DNA of 64,000 nt, taken from CAZWKQ01 sp964634005. Lineage in GTDB: Bacteria; Bacteroidota; Bacteroidia; Bacteroidales; JACABE01. This document shows positions 1 through 7,786 of the stretch, piece by piece. Where the stretch lies: the NCBI GenBank assembly GCA_964634005.1, contig CAZWKQ010000007.1, forward strand, positions 1 through 64,000. Reading direction: 5' to 3'. The position numbers were made by a program, and so were the translations under genes. The first letter of the stretch is position 1. The number at the start of each line of letters is the position of its first letter. Below the pieces are notes generated by a model. It saw nothing but the letters and a program-made list of their open reading frames with translations, had not been told where the DNA came from and made no database searches.

Positions 1-24
1 AGAAGATCTCAGGGTCTTCTTTCT
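1..24 (+). terminator. Possible terminator of a gene upstream of the window
   Basis: AGAAGA at 1-6 pairs with TCTTCT at 15-20 around an 8-base loop, followed by a T-rich run. The stem may extend left beyond the window, so its true length cannot be judged. It probably ends transcription of a plus-strand gene lying before position 1. The short visible stem makes this a weak call. Confidence 0.4.
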
Positions 25-106
25 CTTAAATTTTTTATCGGACAATAGTGTTTTCGATTATATTTTTTTTTAATTTAGCAAAATATTACAGGTAATTATT
101 CAGACT

Positions 107-334
107 ATGATTAATATTTACCACGAAAGAAAGTATATTTTGCTGTTTATAATAGTAATGCTGTTGCTTACATCTTGTTCAACACCTAACAATAGAAGGT
201 ATAAACGGGTTAATCGTGGCAGTTCTATGTATTATCATAAATCAAAATCATATCATTACAAATCAAGAAAAAACGTAATTCCTATATCTAAGAATTATCG
301 TATCCGAAATAAACGAACTAGTGGAAATTATTAA
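107..334 (+). CDS. Small basic lipoprotein, function unknown
   Basis: A 75-residue protein with an N-terminal hydrophobic segment (residues about 10-22) ending in the lipobox LLTSC, so it is predicted to be lipidated on Cys and placed in the envelope. The mature part is short and rich in Lys, Arg, Tyr, Ser and Asn, which suggests a surface-exposed or glycan/nucleic-acid-binding tail, but no family is recognised. It starts at an ATG after an A/T-rich leader and lies 48 bp upstream of the acetyltransferase-like gene on the same strand, so the two could be co-transcribed. A TAATTTAG at 71-78 is close to the -7 consensus of this phylum with one mismatch. The lipobox is the main reason to believe the gene is real. 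Confidence 0.6.
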   Translation: MINIYHERKYILLFIIVMLLLTSCSTPNNRRYKRVNRGSSMYYHKSKSYHYKSRKNVIPISKNYRIRNKRTSGNY

Positions 335-382
335 TCGCCTGAAAGACAACTCTTTTATTATTATTTTTAACAAAAATTTATT

Positions 383-1507
383 ATGTCTGTTGAGATTAAA
401 GAAGTATTGACTAATTCTGATTTAAAGAAATTTATCCGTTTCCCTTATTCATTATATAAAAACAATCCATATTGGGTTCCATCGCTCGATTTAGACGAAA
501 AACGCACACTTAGTAAGACAAAAAATCCCGCATTCGAGTTTTGCGAAGCCAAATATTGGTTAGCTTATAAGAATGGAAGTATAGCAGGCAGAATAGCCGG
601 TATAATTAATCACAGAGCAAATGAATGCTGGAAAGAAAACAGAATTCGCTTTGGGTGGATAGATTTTATTAATGATTTTGAAGTAGCCGAAGCCCTTATT
701 AAAACTGTTGAAAATTGGGGAAAAGAAAGAGGTTTTGATGAAATTCACGGACCTTTGGGCTTTACCGACATGGATAGGGAAGGTATGCTTGTAGAAGGTT
801 TTGATGAATATGGCACTTATGCAACTATTTACAATCATTCTTATTACCCTGAAATTATTGGTAAATTAGGCTTTGAAAAAGATGTTGACTGGCTTCAATT
901 CGAATTTATTGTACCAAAAGAAGAACCTCAAAAACTAAAACAACTATCAGAACTTATTGCAAAAAGATATAATGTTCATACATTAAAAGATAAAACCAAG
1001 AAAAAACTTAAAAATATTTATTCCGGACAGATATTCGAAATTCTTAATGAGAGCTTTAAACCACTTTATGGTTTTGCTCCATTGTCAGAAAAGCAAATAG
1101 AACTTTTTACCAATCAATACATAGGATTTGTTGACCCTGAGTATATTTCTTGCGTAATGGATCAAAATGACAGAATGCTTGGCTTCGGTATTACAATGCC
1201 TTCATTATCGCAAGCTGTAAAAAATGCCAATGGCCGATTATTTCCTTTTGGGTGGTATCATCTAATTAAGGGAATTAAATCAACAAAAATAGTCGATATG
1301 TATTTGATTGCAATTAGACCAGAATGGCAAAACAAAGGTTTAAATGCATTGATATTTGATGAGTTGATTAATAACTATATTAAAAACGGAATTGAAAAAG
1401 CAGTTCAAAATCCTGTGCTTGAGAATAATTTGAAAAATATCGAAATTTGGAAAGACTATAACCCAAGACAGTTTCTAAGGAGAAGGTGTTTTATAAAGAA
1501 ATTGTAG
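383..1507 (+). CDS. GNAT-like N-acetyltransferase family protein (conserved in Bacteroidota)
   Basis: A 374-residue cytosolic protein with no signal peptide or membrane segment. The N-terminal half (about residues 15-180) carries the typical start of this large conserved family, with NNPYWVPSL near residue 28 and GPLGFTDMDREG near residue 123. The C-terminal half (about 230-370) has a GNAT-like region: DMYLIAIRPEWQNKGLNALIF matches the beta4-alpha3 acetyl-CoA loop pattern (Q-x-x-G-x-A/G, here QNKGLNA). It ends in the basic RRRCFIKKL tail seen in relatives. The substrate is not known for the family as far as I can tell. It converges with the Nudix gene only 17 bp away. Family assignment is good; any specific reaction would be a guess. 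Confidence 0.75.
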   Translation: MSVEIKEVLTNSDLKKFIRFPYSLYKNNPYWVPSLDLDEKRTLSKTKNPAFEFCEAKYWLAYKNGSIAGRIAGIINHRANECWKENRIRFGWIDFINDFEVAEALIKTVENWGKERGFDEIHGPLGFTDMDREGMLVEGFDEYGTYATIYNHSYYPEIIGKLGFEKDVDWLQFEFIVPKEEPQKLKQLSELIAKRYNVHTLKDKTKKKLKNIYSGQIFEILNESFKPLYGFAPLSEKQIELFTNQYIGFVDPEYISCVMDQNDRMLGFGITMPSLSQAVKNANGRLFPFGWYHLIKGIKSTKIVDMYLIAIRPEWQNKGLNALIFDELINNYIKNGIEKAVQNPVLENNLKNIEIWKDYNPRQFLRRRCFIKKL

Positions 1508-1524
1508 GTGAAGATATTATTTCT

Positions 1525-2163
1525 TTAACTTTTTTGAAGATTGTTTATTACAATTTTTAATTCATTTAAAATCATAGCAGTAGCTCCCCAAACTTTATAT
1601 GAATTAAAAATAAAACAAGGAGCTTTTACATTGCCATAAATTGTTTCAAATACATCTTCAGATAAAAAATTATCATTAATTAAATCATTGATATTAAGTT
1701 CAATAATTTCTTTTACTTCAAAATTATTGATTTTGAAATCAGGCTTATGTTCAATATAGGCAACAATTGGCGTAAGCAGATTATTACTGGGGGGGATATA
1801 TATATCGGATAATCTGCCTATTATATTATCAAAAGAAATTCTTACTCCTATTTCTTCAAAAGTTTCTCTTATGGCAGTGTATTCATCATTTAGGTCCGAT
1901 AGTTCTTTTTTACCTCCGGGAAACGCAATCTGACCGCCATGAACTCCTTTATAATCTTGCCTTTTAATAAGTACTAATTTAATATTATTTGAAATGTCAG
2001 GATAAAGCAAAACCAAAACGCTGCTTTTAATTGAATTTATTTGTGTTTCAAGCTTGTCAGGAGTAATTCTGTTATGTGGCAGCATTTTGTTATGTGCTAT
2101 TACTCCGGGCAAAGTATTGTTATTAAGTGTCTTAGTAATATTTTTAATTAAATTATTTTCCAT
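1525..2163 (-). CDS. Nudix hydrolase, CoA pyrophosphatase-like
   Basis: A 212-residue soluble Nudix protein. Residues 63-84 match the UPF0035 signature that marks the coenzyme A pyrophosphatase subgroup: LVLIKR, then GGQIAFPGG. The Nudix box follows immediately, ending in REtFEEIGV (residues 99-107), which supplies the metal-binding glutamates. Established members cut CoA or oxidised CoA to 4'-phosphopantetheine and 3',5'-ADP, acting as housekeeping enzymes for damaged CoA. The ATG at 2161-2163 is the only start that leaves the N-terminal helical region intact. It is divergent from the lipoprotein gene at 2254 and convergent with the acetyltransferase-like gene. CoA specificity is inferred from the motif pair and not proven. 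Confidence 0.85.
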   Translation of the reverse strand: MENNLIKNITKTLNNNTLPGVIAHNKMLPHNRITPDKLETQINSIKSSVLVLLYPDISNNIKLVLIKRQDYKGVHGGQIAFPGGKKELSDLNDEYTAIRETFEEIGVRISFDNIIGRLSDIYIPPSNNLLTPIVAYIEHKPDFKINNFEVKEIIELNINDLINDNFLSEDVFETIYGNVKAPCFIFNSYKVWGATAMILNELKIVINNLQKS

Positions 2164-2192
2164 ACAAATTGCAAAAAAAATAAAAAAGTCGT

Positions 2193-2222
2193 TTTGATAA
2201 TAGAATATTATTGTTAATTTTG
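2193..2222 (+). promoter_or_regulatory. Bacteroidota-type promoter for the lipoprotein gene at 2254
   Basis: TTTG at 2193-2196 and TAATTTTG at 2215-2222, separated by 18 bases, match the -33 TTTG / -7 TAnnTTTG consensus of the primary sigma factor of this phylum. The leader to the ATG at 2254 would be about 25 bases and A-rich. Confidence 0.75.
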
Positions 2223-2253
2223 TCGAATATTAATTTTAAATAAAACAAAAAAT

Positions 2254-2727
2254 ATGAAAAAAGTATTAAATCTTAGTTTATTACTAATCGTACTTTTAGC
2301 TTTTGGAGCATGTAAAAAAAATAGTAATGACCCTGCTGCAGTAGCAAAGGATTATGTATTAGCGATTAATAAAATGGATTACGACAAAGCTAAAACTCTA
2401 AGTACTGAAGAAACCAGTAAGTTTATCGAAATGATGAAAGCGTTTTCAAATATGGGTGGTGATGAAGCTAAATTAGCAGAATTTAAGAAAAAAGCCGAAA
2501 AAATTAATGTTGAAATATTAAAAACTGACATCGAGAGTGATACTACTGCAATTTGCAGATATAAAATTTCAGGAATTGAAAATCAAGAACCTAAAGAAGA
2601 ATCAATAAATTTAGTTAAAAGAAATAACAAATGGTTGGTTCATCAGAAAAAAGAAGGTTTAGGAAATGAACCTGTTAATGAGCCTGCAGATTCTACAAAG
2701 GTTGATACAACTGCAGTTTCAAAATAG
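2254..2727 (+). CDS. DUF4878-like lipoprotein
   Basis: A 157-residue lipoprotein: hydrophobic residues 4-19 end at the lipobox LAFGAC (Cys20), followed by KKNSND. The mature part begins DPAAVAKDYVLAINKMDYDKAKTLSTEET, shown here in outline only, which is the usual opening of DUF4878/NTF2-like lipoproteins; a short helix pair is followed by beta strands ending in NNKWLVHQKKE. The acidic C-terminal tail (NEPADSTKVDTTAVSK) looks disordered. NTF2-like cone folds of this kind often bind small ligands or proteins, but no function is established. It is monocistronic: its own promoter lies at 2193-2222 and a strong hairpin terminator follows 22 bp after the stop. Confidence 0.75.
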   Translation: MKKVLNLSLLLIVLLAFGACKKNSNDPAAVAKDYVLAINKMDYDKAKTLSTEETSKFIEMMKAFSNMGGDEAKLAEFKKKAEKINVEILKTDIESDTTAICRYKISGIENQEPKEESINLVKRNNKWLVHQKKEGLGNEPVNEPADSTKVDTTAVSK

Positions 2728-2749
2728 TAAAGAATTTATAATTTTTCGT

Positions 2750-2783
2750 AAGACTATTGGCAGACGTCAATAGTCTTTTTTTT
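2750..2783 (+). terminator. Rho-independent terminator
   Basis: AAGACTATTG (2750-2759) pairs perfectly with CAATAGTCTT (2768-2777) around an 8-base loop and is followed by a run of T to 2783. It closes the DUF4878-like lipoprotein gene. Confidence 0.9.
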
Positions 2784-2799
2784 GATCAAACTTCTATAA

Positions 2800-3441
2800 A
2801 TGAAGATTTTAATAAGGATTATAATTGCAGTTATTGTTACTTTAATTGTGATTTTTTTTGCTGTTTATTTACATGAAAAAAAAAGTAATAAACAACAGAA
2901 AAAATCTGCTTACAATCTGAATGTTGAAGAAATAAAATTAATTGAAGACGGCGATATAATTTTAAGACACGGATATGGAACAATAAGCGATATAATTGCC
3001 AAAACTCTTAACGAAAAATATGATATCTCGCATTGTGCTGTTCTTGTTAAAGATACAAAAAATATTAATGTAATTCATACTGTATCACAAACTTTATCGG
3101 ATTTCGACGGTTTGCAACAACAGACTTTGTCGCGCTTTATTGCCGATAGCAAGCCAAATTCAATTATAATAGTTAGATATAAAGGAAATAAAAACCAAAT
3201 CATTTCAGAAAAAGCAAAGTATTATCTTGCTTTAAAAGTGCCTTTTGATCACGATTTTGATATAAATGATACATCAAAATTTTATTGCAACGAATTTGTA
3301 TTAAAATTAATCAAAGATGTTTATAACAAAGATTTGTTGGATAACACTTGTAAATCAGTTGATAATAAAAGCCAGTACAAATTCAATGTGTTTTGGGATA
3401 CAACAAATTTTAAAATTATTTTGAATCATCATTTGAAATAG
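2800..3441 (+). CDS. YiiX/YebB-like NlpC/P60-superfamily cysteine hydrolase
   Basis: A 213-residue protein anchored by one N-terminal membrane segment (residues about 4-24); the rest should lie in the periplasm. The body matches the permuted papain-like YiiX family: IEDGDIILR near residue 48, the catalytic His in DISHCAVLV (His78) and the catalytic Cys in FYCNEFV (Cys163). Family members hydrolyse amide or ester bonds in cell-wall peptides or lipids, but the substrate here is not visible. It starts 17 bp after the preceding terminator and has no obvious partner gene. The order His then Cys confirms the circularly permuted type rather than a classical NlpC/P60 enzyme. Confidence 0.75.
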   Translation: MKILIRIIIAVIVTLIVIFFAVYLHEKKSNKQQKKSAYNLNVEEIKLIEDGDIILRHGYGTISDIIAKTLNEKYDISHCAVLVKDTKNINVIHTVSQTLSDFDGLQQQTLSRFIADSKPNSIIIVRYKGNKNQIISEKAKYYLALKVPFDHDFDINDTSKFYCNEFVLKLIKDVYNKDLLDNTCKSVDNKSQYKFNVFWDTTNFKIILNHHLK

Positions 3442-3519
3442 TCTTTAGTATTTTGAAATTAATATTATTTTTTGGTAAAGTCTTTTTTTATTTGTGTTAT
3501 CTCAAATATTAATATTTAC

Positions 3520-3550
3520 TTTGTTAATGCTATTTTTTTAATTATCTTTG
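3520..3550 (+). promoter_or_regulatory. Promoter of the clpS-M48-nfeD-floA operon
   Basis: TTTG at 3520-3523 and TATCTTTG at 3543-3550, with a 19-base spacer, are a perfect match to the phylum consensus. The ATG of clpS lies 24 bases downstream. Confidence 0.8.
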
Positions 3551-3573
3551 TCTAATTAAAGATTTAAAATTCT

Positions 3574-3846
3574 ATGGTAAAAGAAAAAATTAAACCTTTA
3601 AAAGAAGATTTTGTTAATGAAAGCATCGTAAAAAAATTGGTGTTATATAATGACGATTATAACACTTTTGATTTTGTCATAAAAACGCTTGTAGAATTAT
3701 GCGATCATGATGAAATCCAAGCCGAGCAGTGCGCAATTATTGCTCATTATAAAGGGAAATGTGAGGTAAAGTTTGGTACTTTAGAAGAATTGAAGCCTAT
3801 AAAAGTTGAAATGCAGAACAGAAATTTAACAGTTGAAATAAAGTAA
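3574..3846 (+). CDS. clpS: ATP-dependent Clp protease adaptor ClpS
   Basis: A 90-residue cytosolic protein with the ClpS core: LYNDDYNTFDFVIKTL (residues about 24-39) contains the conserved N-D-D-x-x-T/N-x-x-x-F-V motif that forms the N-end-rule pocket, followed by the His-containing helix AEQCAIIAHYKGKCEVKFGT. ClpS delivers proteins with bulky hydrophobic N-terminal residues to ClpAP-type (in this phylum ClpC-type) proteases. No Clp ATPase gene lies nearby. It is the first gene of a tight operon: the M48 protease starts 3 bp after its stop, then NfeD and FloA, which groups it with membrane and protein quality control. Its promoter is clear (3520-3550). Confidence 0.93.
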   Translation: MVKEKIKPLKEDFVNESIVKKLVLYNDDYNTFDFVIKTLVELCDHDEIQAEQCAIIAHYKGKCEVKFGTLEELKPIKVEMQNRNLTVEIK

Positions 3847-3849
3847 TTT

Positions 3850-4659
3850 ATGAAAAAGATTTTCGTTTGGCGAAATTTTTATTTTGTTTTAGTTTTATTA
3901 ATAATGATTTCCTGTTCTGTTGTCCCACTTTCCGATAGGAAAAGAATTAATTTTGTTCCTGACGGAATGATGTTAAATATGAGTTTCAGCAGTTACAGGG
4001 ATTTTCTGTCACAGAATCCTCCTTTACCTGCATCTAATTCAAATACAATACTTGTCAGAAATGTAGGTAACAGATTATCAACATCGGTTACAAAATTTTT
4101 GAAAGAAAACAACATGGGAAGTGAAATTAACAATTTCGCATGGGAGTTCAATGTTGTTAACAATAAAGAAGTAAATGCATGGTGTATGCCCGGAGGTAAA
4201 ATAGTTGTATATACCGGTTTATTCCCTATTACTAAAGATGAAAGCGGACTTGCAGTTGTATTAAGCCATGAGATTGCCCATGCAGTGGCCAAACACGGTA
4301 ATGAAAGAATGAGCCAGCAACTGCTTGTGGCATTTGGAGGGATTACATTAGCTGCAGCATTAGAGAAAAAACCTGAAGAAACCAAAAATCTGTTCCTTAC
4401 AGTTTATGGTGTTTCTTCAACATTAGGAGTACTTGCATATTCACGACAGCACGAGTACGAAGCCGATAAATTAGGTTTGTATTTTATGGCTATGGCAGGT
4501 TATGATCCCAATAAAGCCATAGATTTCTGGCAAAGAATGAGTGCTAATTCAACTAATGTAGTTCCTGAAATCCTTCGCACTCACCCAAGTGATGCAAACA
4601 GGATAGCAGAAATGAAAAAAAATCTTCCTCAAGCAATGAAATATTATAAACCAAACTGA
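3850..4659 (+). CDS. M48 family zinc metalloprotease, lipoprotein
   Basis: A 269-residue lipoprotein (lipobox MISC, Cys22) with an M48 peptidase domain. The zinc motif HEIAH sits at residues 140-144 in SHEIAHAVAKHG, and the third zinc ligand is the Glu in HEYEADKLGL near residue 205. The domain arrangement is that of BepA/LoiP-like periplasmic M48C peptidases, which process misfolded outer-membrane proteins. It lacks a C-terminal TPR region, so it resembles LoiP (YggG) more than BepA. Its lipid anchor places it at the inner leaflet of the outer membrane or the outer face of the inner membrane. It is translationally close to clpS (3 bp) and to the NfeD gene (4 bp). Confidence 0.9.
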   Translation: MKKIFVWRNFYFVLVLLIMISCSVVPLSDRKRINFVPDGMMLNMSFSSYRDFLSQNPPLPASNSNTILVRNVGNRLSTSVTKFLKENNMGSEINNFAWEFNVVNNKEVNAWCMPGGKIVVYTGLFPITKDESGLAVVLSHEIAHAVAKHGNERMSQQLLVAFGGITLAAALEKKPEETKNLFLTVYGVSSTLGVLAYSRQHEYEADKLGLYFMAMAGYDPNKAIDFWQRMSANSTNVVPEILRTHPSDANRIAEMKKNLPQAMKYYKPN

Positions 4660-4663
4660 TAAG

Positions 4664-5131
4664 ATGACCTGGACGTTAATTATATTACTTATTTTGATAG
4701 GACTATTTTTAGTAATTCTCGAGATAGTTGCAATTCCCGGTACTACTGTTGCTGGAGTTTTAGGTGTTTTAATAATAATTTTCGCAATATGGGAGAGTTA
4801 CATTAGCAAAGGAATTATTGCCGGCAATATAACTTTAGCCGTTACTATTTTGTTTTTATTTGTATCATTATACTACGCTTTAAAGTCTAAAACGTGGAAA
4901 AAACTTCAATTAAATACAGCAATAGACAGTAAAATCGATAATATCAAAGATAAAGTAAAAGTAAATGATGAAGGGATTACGGTATCACGGTTGGCTCCTT
5001 CGGGTAAAGCATTAATAAATGGTGAATATTTTGAGGTACATACATTAAGTGCTTTTATCGATCCAAATACATCTATTGTAGTAATAAAAATTGAAAATAA
5101 TAAAATAATTGTTCAACCTAAAAATGTTTAA
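4664..5131 (+). CDS. NfeD-like membrane protein (short form, NfeD1b)
   Basis: A 155-residue protein with three to four membrane segments (about 4-24, 27-45 and 51-72) followed by a small OB-fold-like soluble domain (about 100-155) containing RLAPSGKALINGEYFEVHT. It lacks the ClpP-like serine protease domain of long NfeD proteins, so it is the short form that partners flotillin-like proteins. The next gene is floA, 2 bp away, which is the expected pairing. The role inferred from known pairs is to help organise or regulate flotillin microdomains in the cytoplasmic membrane. Confidence 0.85.
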   Translation: MTWTLIILLILIGLFLVILEIVAIPGTTVAGVLGVLIIIFAIWESYISKGIIAGNITLAVTILFLFVSLYYALKSKTWKKLQLNTAIDSKIDNIKDKVKVNDEGITVSRLAPSGKALINGEYFEVHTLSAFIDPNTSIVVIKIENNKIIVQPKNV

Positions 5132-5133
5132 AA

Positions 5134-6132
5134 ATGGATAATCAAATTGGATTTTTGATTGTAATAGGGATAGTATCTTTATTCGGTTTATGGGTAATAT
5201 TTTACTTTGTGCCTGTCGGTTTATGGTTCAATGCACTTGTATCTGGTGTAAATATTTCTCTGGTACAGTTGATATTTATGAGATGGAGAAAAGTCCCTCC
5301 TCAAATTATTGTAAGAAATTTAATTGCAGCAACTAAAGCAGGATTAAAACTTAACAGGAATGAACTTGAAGCTCACTATCTGGCAGGGGGCAGGGTTAAT
5401 GCTGTAATTAGTGCATTAATTTCTGCAGACAAAGCAAATATGAACTTGGATTTTAAAACTGCAACTGCAATAGATCTTGCCGGCAGGGATGTTTTTCAAG
5501 CTGTTCAGATGTCGGTCAATCCTAAAGTAATCGATACCCCACCTGTTGCCGCTGTCGCAAAGGATGGGATACAATTAATAGCTAAGGCTCGTGTAACTGT
5601 TAGAGCAAATATAAAACAACTTGTTGGAGGTGCCGGCGAAGAAACAATTTTAGCTCGTGTTGGTGAAGGTATTGTAACATCAATAGGCTCGGCGGCTTCC
5701 CATAAATCAGTATTGGAAAATCCCGACTCTATTTCAAAACTTGTTTTAACAAAAGGTCTTGATAGTGGTACAGCATTTGAAATACTTTCTATAGATATTG
5801 CCGATATTGATGTGGGTAAAAATATTGGAGCTCAACTCCAGATGGATCAAGCAAATGCCGATAAAAATATTGCCCAGGCAAAAGCTGAAGAAAGAAGAGC
5901 TATGGCTGTTGCAAGTGAACAAGAAATGAAAGCTAAAGCTCAAGAGGCCAGAGCAAATGTTATTCAGGCTGAAGCCGAAATCCCACTGGCAATTGCCGAA
6001 GCATTCAGAAATGGAAATTTAGGTATTATGGATTATTACAGAATTCAAAATATTAAAGCTGATACCGAAATGCGTGATGCAATAGCAAAACCGTCTGAAA
6101 AAAAAGGAAAGACATCCTCTGAAGAAAAATAA
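5134..6132 (+). CDS. floA: Flotillin-like protein FloA (YqfA/UPF0365)
   Basis: A 332-residue membrane scaffold protein. One hydrophobic hairpin or membrane segment at residues about 5-28 is followed by the UPF0365 core, with FMRWRKVPPQIIVRN near residue 50 and the Gly/Ala-rich SPFH region to about residue 235. A long Ala/Glu/Lys coiled coil (about 236-300) drives oligomerisation. FloA assembles membrane microdomains that concentrate proteases and signalling proteins. It ends the clpS operon and is preceded by its NfeD partner. The convergent nth gene ends 22 bp away and shares a hairpin with it. Confidence 0.93.
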   Translation: MDNQIGFLIVIGIVSLFGLWVIFYFVPVGLWFNALVSGVNISLVQLIFMRWRKVPPQIIVRNLIAATKAGLKLNRNELEAHYLAGGRVNAVISALISADKANMNLDFKTATAIDLAGRDVFQAVQMSVNPKVIDTPPVAAVAKDGIQLIAKARVTVRANIKQLVGGAGEETILARVGEGIVTSIGSAASHKSVLENPDSISKLVLTKGLDSGTAFEILSIDIADIDVGKNIGAQLQMDQANADKNIAQAKAEERRAMAVASEQEMKAKAQEARANVIQAEAEIPLAIAEAFRNGNLGIMDYYRIQNIKADTEMRDAIAKPSEKKGKTSSEEK

Positions 6133-6153
6133 TTTAGAAAAATAAACTTATTT

Positions 6154-6816
6154 TTAGAAAACCGGGTATTTATCCGGTTTTTTATTTTTTGTAAAATACC
6201 TGCAAATATCGCTAAGTCCGCATTCTTTACAATTTGGGTTTCTTGCTTTGCAAATATATCGCCCGTGTAAAATAAGCCAATGATGAGCTTTTGAAATTAA
6301 ATTTTCAGGGATATATTTAACTAATTGTAATTCAGTTTGTAACGGATTTTTTGAATTTGTAGTCAATCCGATTCGTTCTGCAACTCTGAATACATGTGTA
6401 TCGACTGCCATGGCCGGTTTGCTGAAATATACCGATGCTATTACATTAGCTGTTTTCCTACCAACTCCGGGTAATAATTGCAAATCATCAATATCATCGG
6501 GAACAATTCCGCCAAATTTATCTAATAAAGTTTTTGCCATCCTAATAAGATTTTTGGTTTTGTTATTTGGGTATGAGCAAGATTTTATTAATTCATAAAC
6601 TTCATTATAATCGGCATAAGCAAGTTTTTCAACCGTCGGAAATGCTTTGAAAAAAAAGGGGGTTATCATATTTACCCTAACGTCGGTACACTGAGCCGAT
6701 AATATAACAGCAACCAATAATTGATAAGCATTATCAAAATTCAATTCTGTTGCGGCATCGGGGTTATGTTCGAGAAAATATTCTATAACCTTATTGTAGC
6801 GTTCTTTAGTCGTCAA
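6154..6816 (-). CDS. nth: Endonuclease III (DNA glycosylase/AP lyase)
   Basis: A 220-residue base-excision repair enzyme. The helix-hairpin-helix is LPGVGRKTANVIAS with the catalytic Lys121, and the catalytic Asp139 sits in MAVDTHVFRVAERIG. The C-terminal 4Fe-4S cluster ligands have the canonical C-x6-C-x2-C-x5-C spacing (Cys189, Cys196, Cys199, Cys205). It removes oxidised pyrimidines and cuts at abasic sites. Length matches the family (E. coli 211). It is the last gene of a minus-strand unit after an ECF sigma factor and a small conserved protein, from whose stop it is separated by 12 bp. Confidence 0.96.
   Translation of the reverse strand: MTTKERYNKVIEYFLEHNPDAATELNFDNAYQLLVAVILSAQCTDVRVNMITPFFFKAFPTVEKLAYADYNEVYELIKSCSYPNNKTKNLIRMAKTLLDKFGGIVPDDIDDLQLLPGVGRKTANVIASVYFSKPAMAVDTHVFRVAERIGLTTNSKNPLQTELQLVKYIPENLISKAHHWLILHGRYICKARNPNCKECGLSDICRYFTKNKKPDKYPVF
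6158..6190. terminator. Shared hairpin terminator between floA and nth
   Basis: AAAACCGG (6158-6165) pairs with CCGGTTTT (6174-6181) around an 8-base loop and is followed by TTATTTTTT on the plus strand. It ends floA transcripts and overlaps the last codons of nth, which ends on the other strand at 6154, so it could also slow minus-strand transcripts. Confidence 0.75.
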
Positions 6817-6828
6817 TTGTAGTTAAAA

Positions 6829-7017
6829 CTAATTAATGATTAATCCTATTTTTCCGATATTCTTTAAGTTGATAACAGATAATGATTTAGAATAATTGAT
6901 TATATTCTGTATAACCCTTTTGCTTGGAATTTCATCTTTATAAGCATTCGACAACTCAGCCAAATTGTCAGATGAATTTAAAAAAGGATGGGAAAAAACA
7001 TTGTACTTTTTTTTCAT
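6829..7017 (-). CDS. Conserved small protein encoded next to an ECF sigma factor
   Basis: A 62-residue soluble protein, starting at the ATG at 7015-7017 (MKKKYNVFSHPF). The upstream in-frame TTG at 7023 would add two residues and is less likely. The C-terminal half (SKRVIQNIINYSKSLSVINLKNIGKIGLIIN in outline) resembles a small family that I remember from other Bacteroidota downstream of RNA polymerase sigma genes, with an IQNI-NYS helix and a short tail. Function is unknown. It sits between the sigma factor and nth, with 12 bp to nth, in a probable three-gene unit. Its size and basic character would allow a role in DNA or RNA polymerase binding, but nothing in the sequence proves this. Confidence 0.7.
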   Translation of the reverse strand: MKKKYNVFSHPFLNSSDNLAELSNAYKDEIPSKRVIQNIINYSKSLSVINLKNIGKIGLIIN

Positions 7018-7109
7018 AAGCAATATATTTAATAAAGAACTTTTATTAGTTAACGTTCTTTGAATTTAAATATTGCTAAAAAAAGGAATTATTTATAACG
7101 ATTATTTTT

Positions 7110-7694
7110 TTAAACGGAAAGAGCTATTGATTTTTCTTTCATCATTTTTCTTATATTTATCAAAGCATATCTCATTCTTCCCAAAGCAGTATTGATGCTG
7201 ACATTTGTTTGTTCGGCAATTTCTTTAAAACTCAATTCAGAATAATGCCTTAGCATAACTACTTCTTTTTGTTCTTCGGGAAGTAATTCGATAAGGGAGC
7301 GGATATCGTTATGTATTTGCTCAATAATTATTTTATCTTCCATTGATTCGTCGTAAACCTTAATGGTTTCAAATACGCTATATTCGTTTCTATTTTCAAT
7401 AGTGGGAATTCTTTTTTGTTTTCTGAAATAGTCAATAGTAAGATTGTGAGCTATTCGCATCGCCCATTGAATAAATTTGCCCTCTTCTTTGTAATATCCG
7501 CCTCTGATAGTGTTAATAATTTTTATAAAAGTATCCTGAAAAATATCTTCAGCGATATTTTTATCTTTTACTACTGTAAGGATGTAGGAAAAAATTTTCT
7601 TTTGATGGCGTTCGATTAATAATTCGAGCATTTGGTGATTACCTTCTAAATATCCAACAATCAGCTCATTGTCAGTCATAACATTGGCTTTCAT
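7110..7694 (-). CDS. ECF-type RNA polymerase sigma factor
   Basis: A 194-residue sigma-70 family protein. Region 2 covers residues about 14-90 (DNELIVGYLEGN, then KDKNIAEDIFQDTFIKI, then WAMRIAHNLTIDYFRKQKR) and region 4 residues about 125-185 (LLPEEQKEVVMLRHYSELSFKEIAEQ, then a helix-turn-helix with NTALGRMRYAL). The long linker is typical of ECF factors of this phylum. No anti-sigma factor follows; the next genes are a small conserved protein and nth. Unlike most genes here it has a strong Shine-Dalgarno (7700-7705) and a phylum-type housekeeping promoter (7787-7815). The target regulon cannot be read from this window. Confidence 0.93.
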   Translation of the reverse strand: MKANVMTDNELIVGYLEGNHQMLELLIERHQKKIFSYILTVVKDKNIAEDIFQDTFIKIINTIRGGYYKEEGKFIQWAMRIAHNLTIDYFRKQKRIPTIENRNEYSVFETIKVYDESMEDKIIIEQIHNDIRSLIELLPEEQKEVVMLRHYSELSFKEIAEQTNVSINTALGRMRYALINIRKMMKEKSIALSV

Positions 7695-7699
7695 GTAAA

Positions 7700-7705
7700 C
7701 CTCCT
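7700..7705 (-). promoter_or_regulatory. Strong Shine-Dalgarno of the sigma factor gene
   Basis: On the minus strand AGGAGG (plus-strand CCTCCT) sits 5 bases before the ATG at 7692-7694. Canonical SD sites are rare in this window, where most starts are preceded only by A-rich leaders, so this site fixes the start and suggests unusually efficient or regulated translation. A second AAGGAGGG lies at 7746-7753 within the same leader without a start codon after it. Confidence 0.75.
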
Positions 7706-7786
7706 TTTGTTAAATTTAAAAAGAGTAGATATTTATTCGATAATTGCCCTCCTTATATTTTAGTTATTGAATACGTTTTATTATTG

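Noticed and set aside
3993..4385. 130-codon open frame on the minus strand
   Set aside because: Lies fully inside the M48 protease gene, whose HEIAH motif and lipobox are clear; antisense shadow without start signals.
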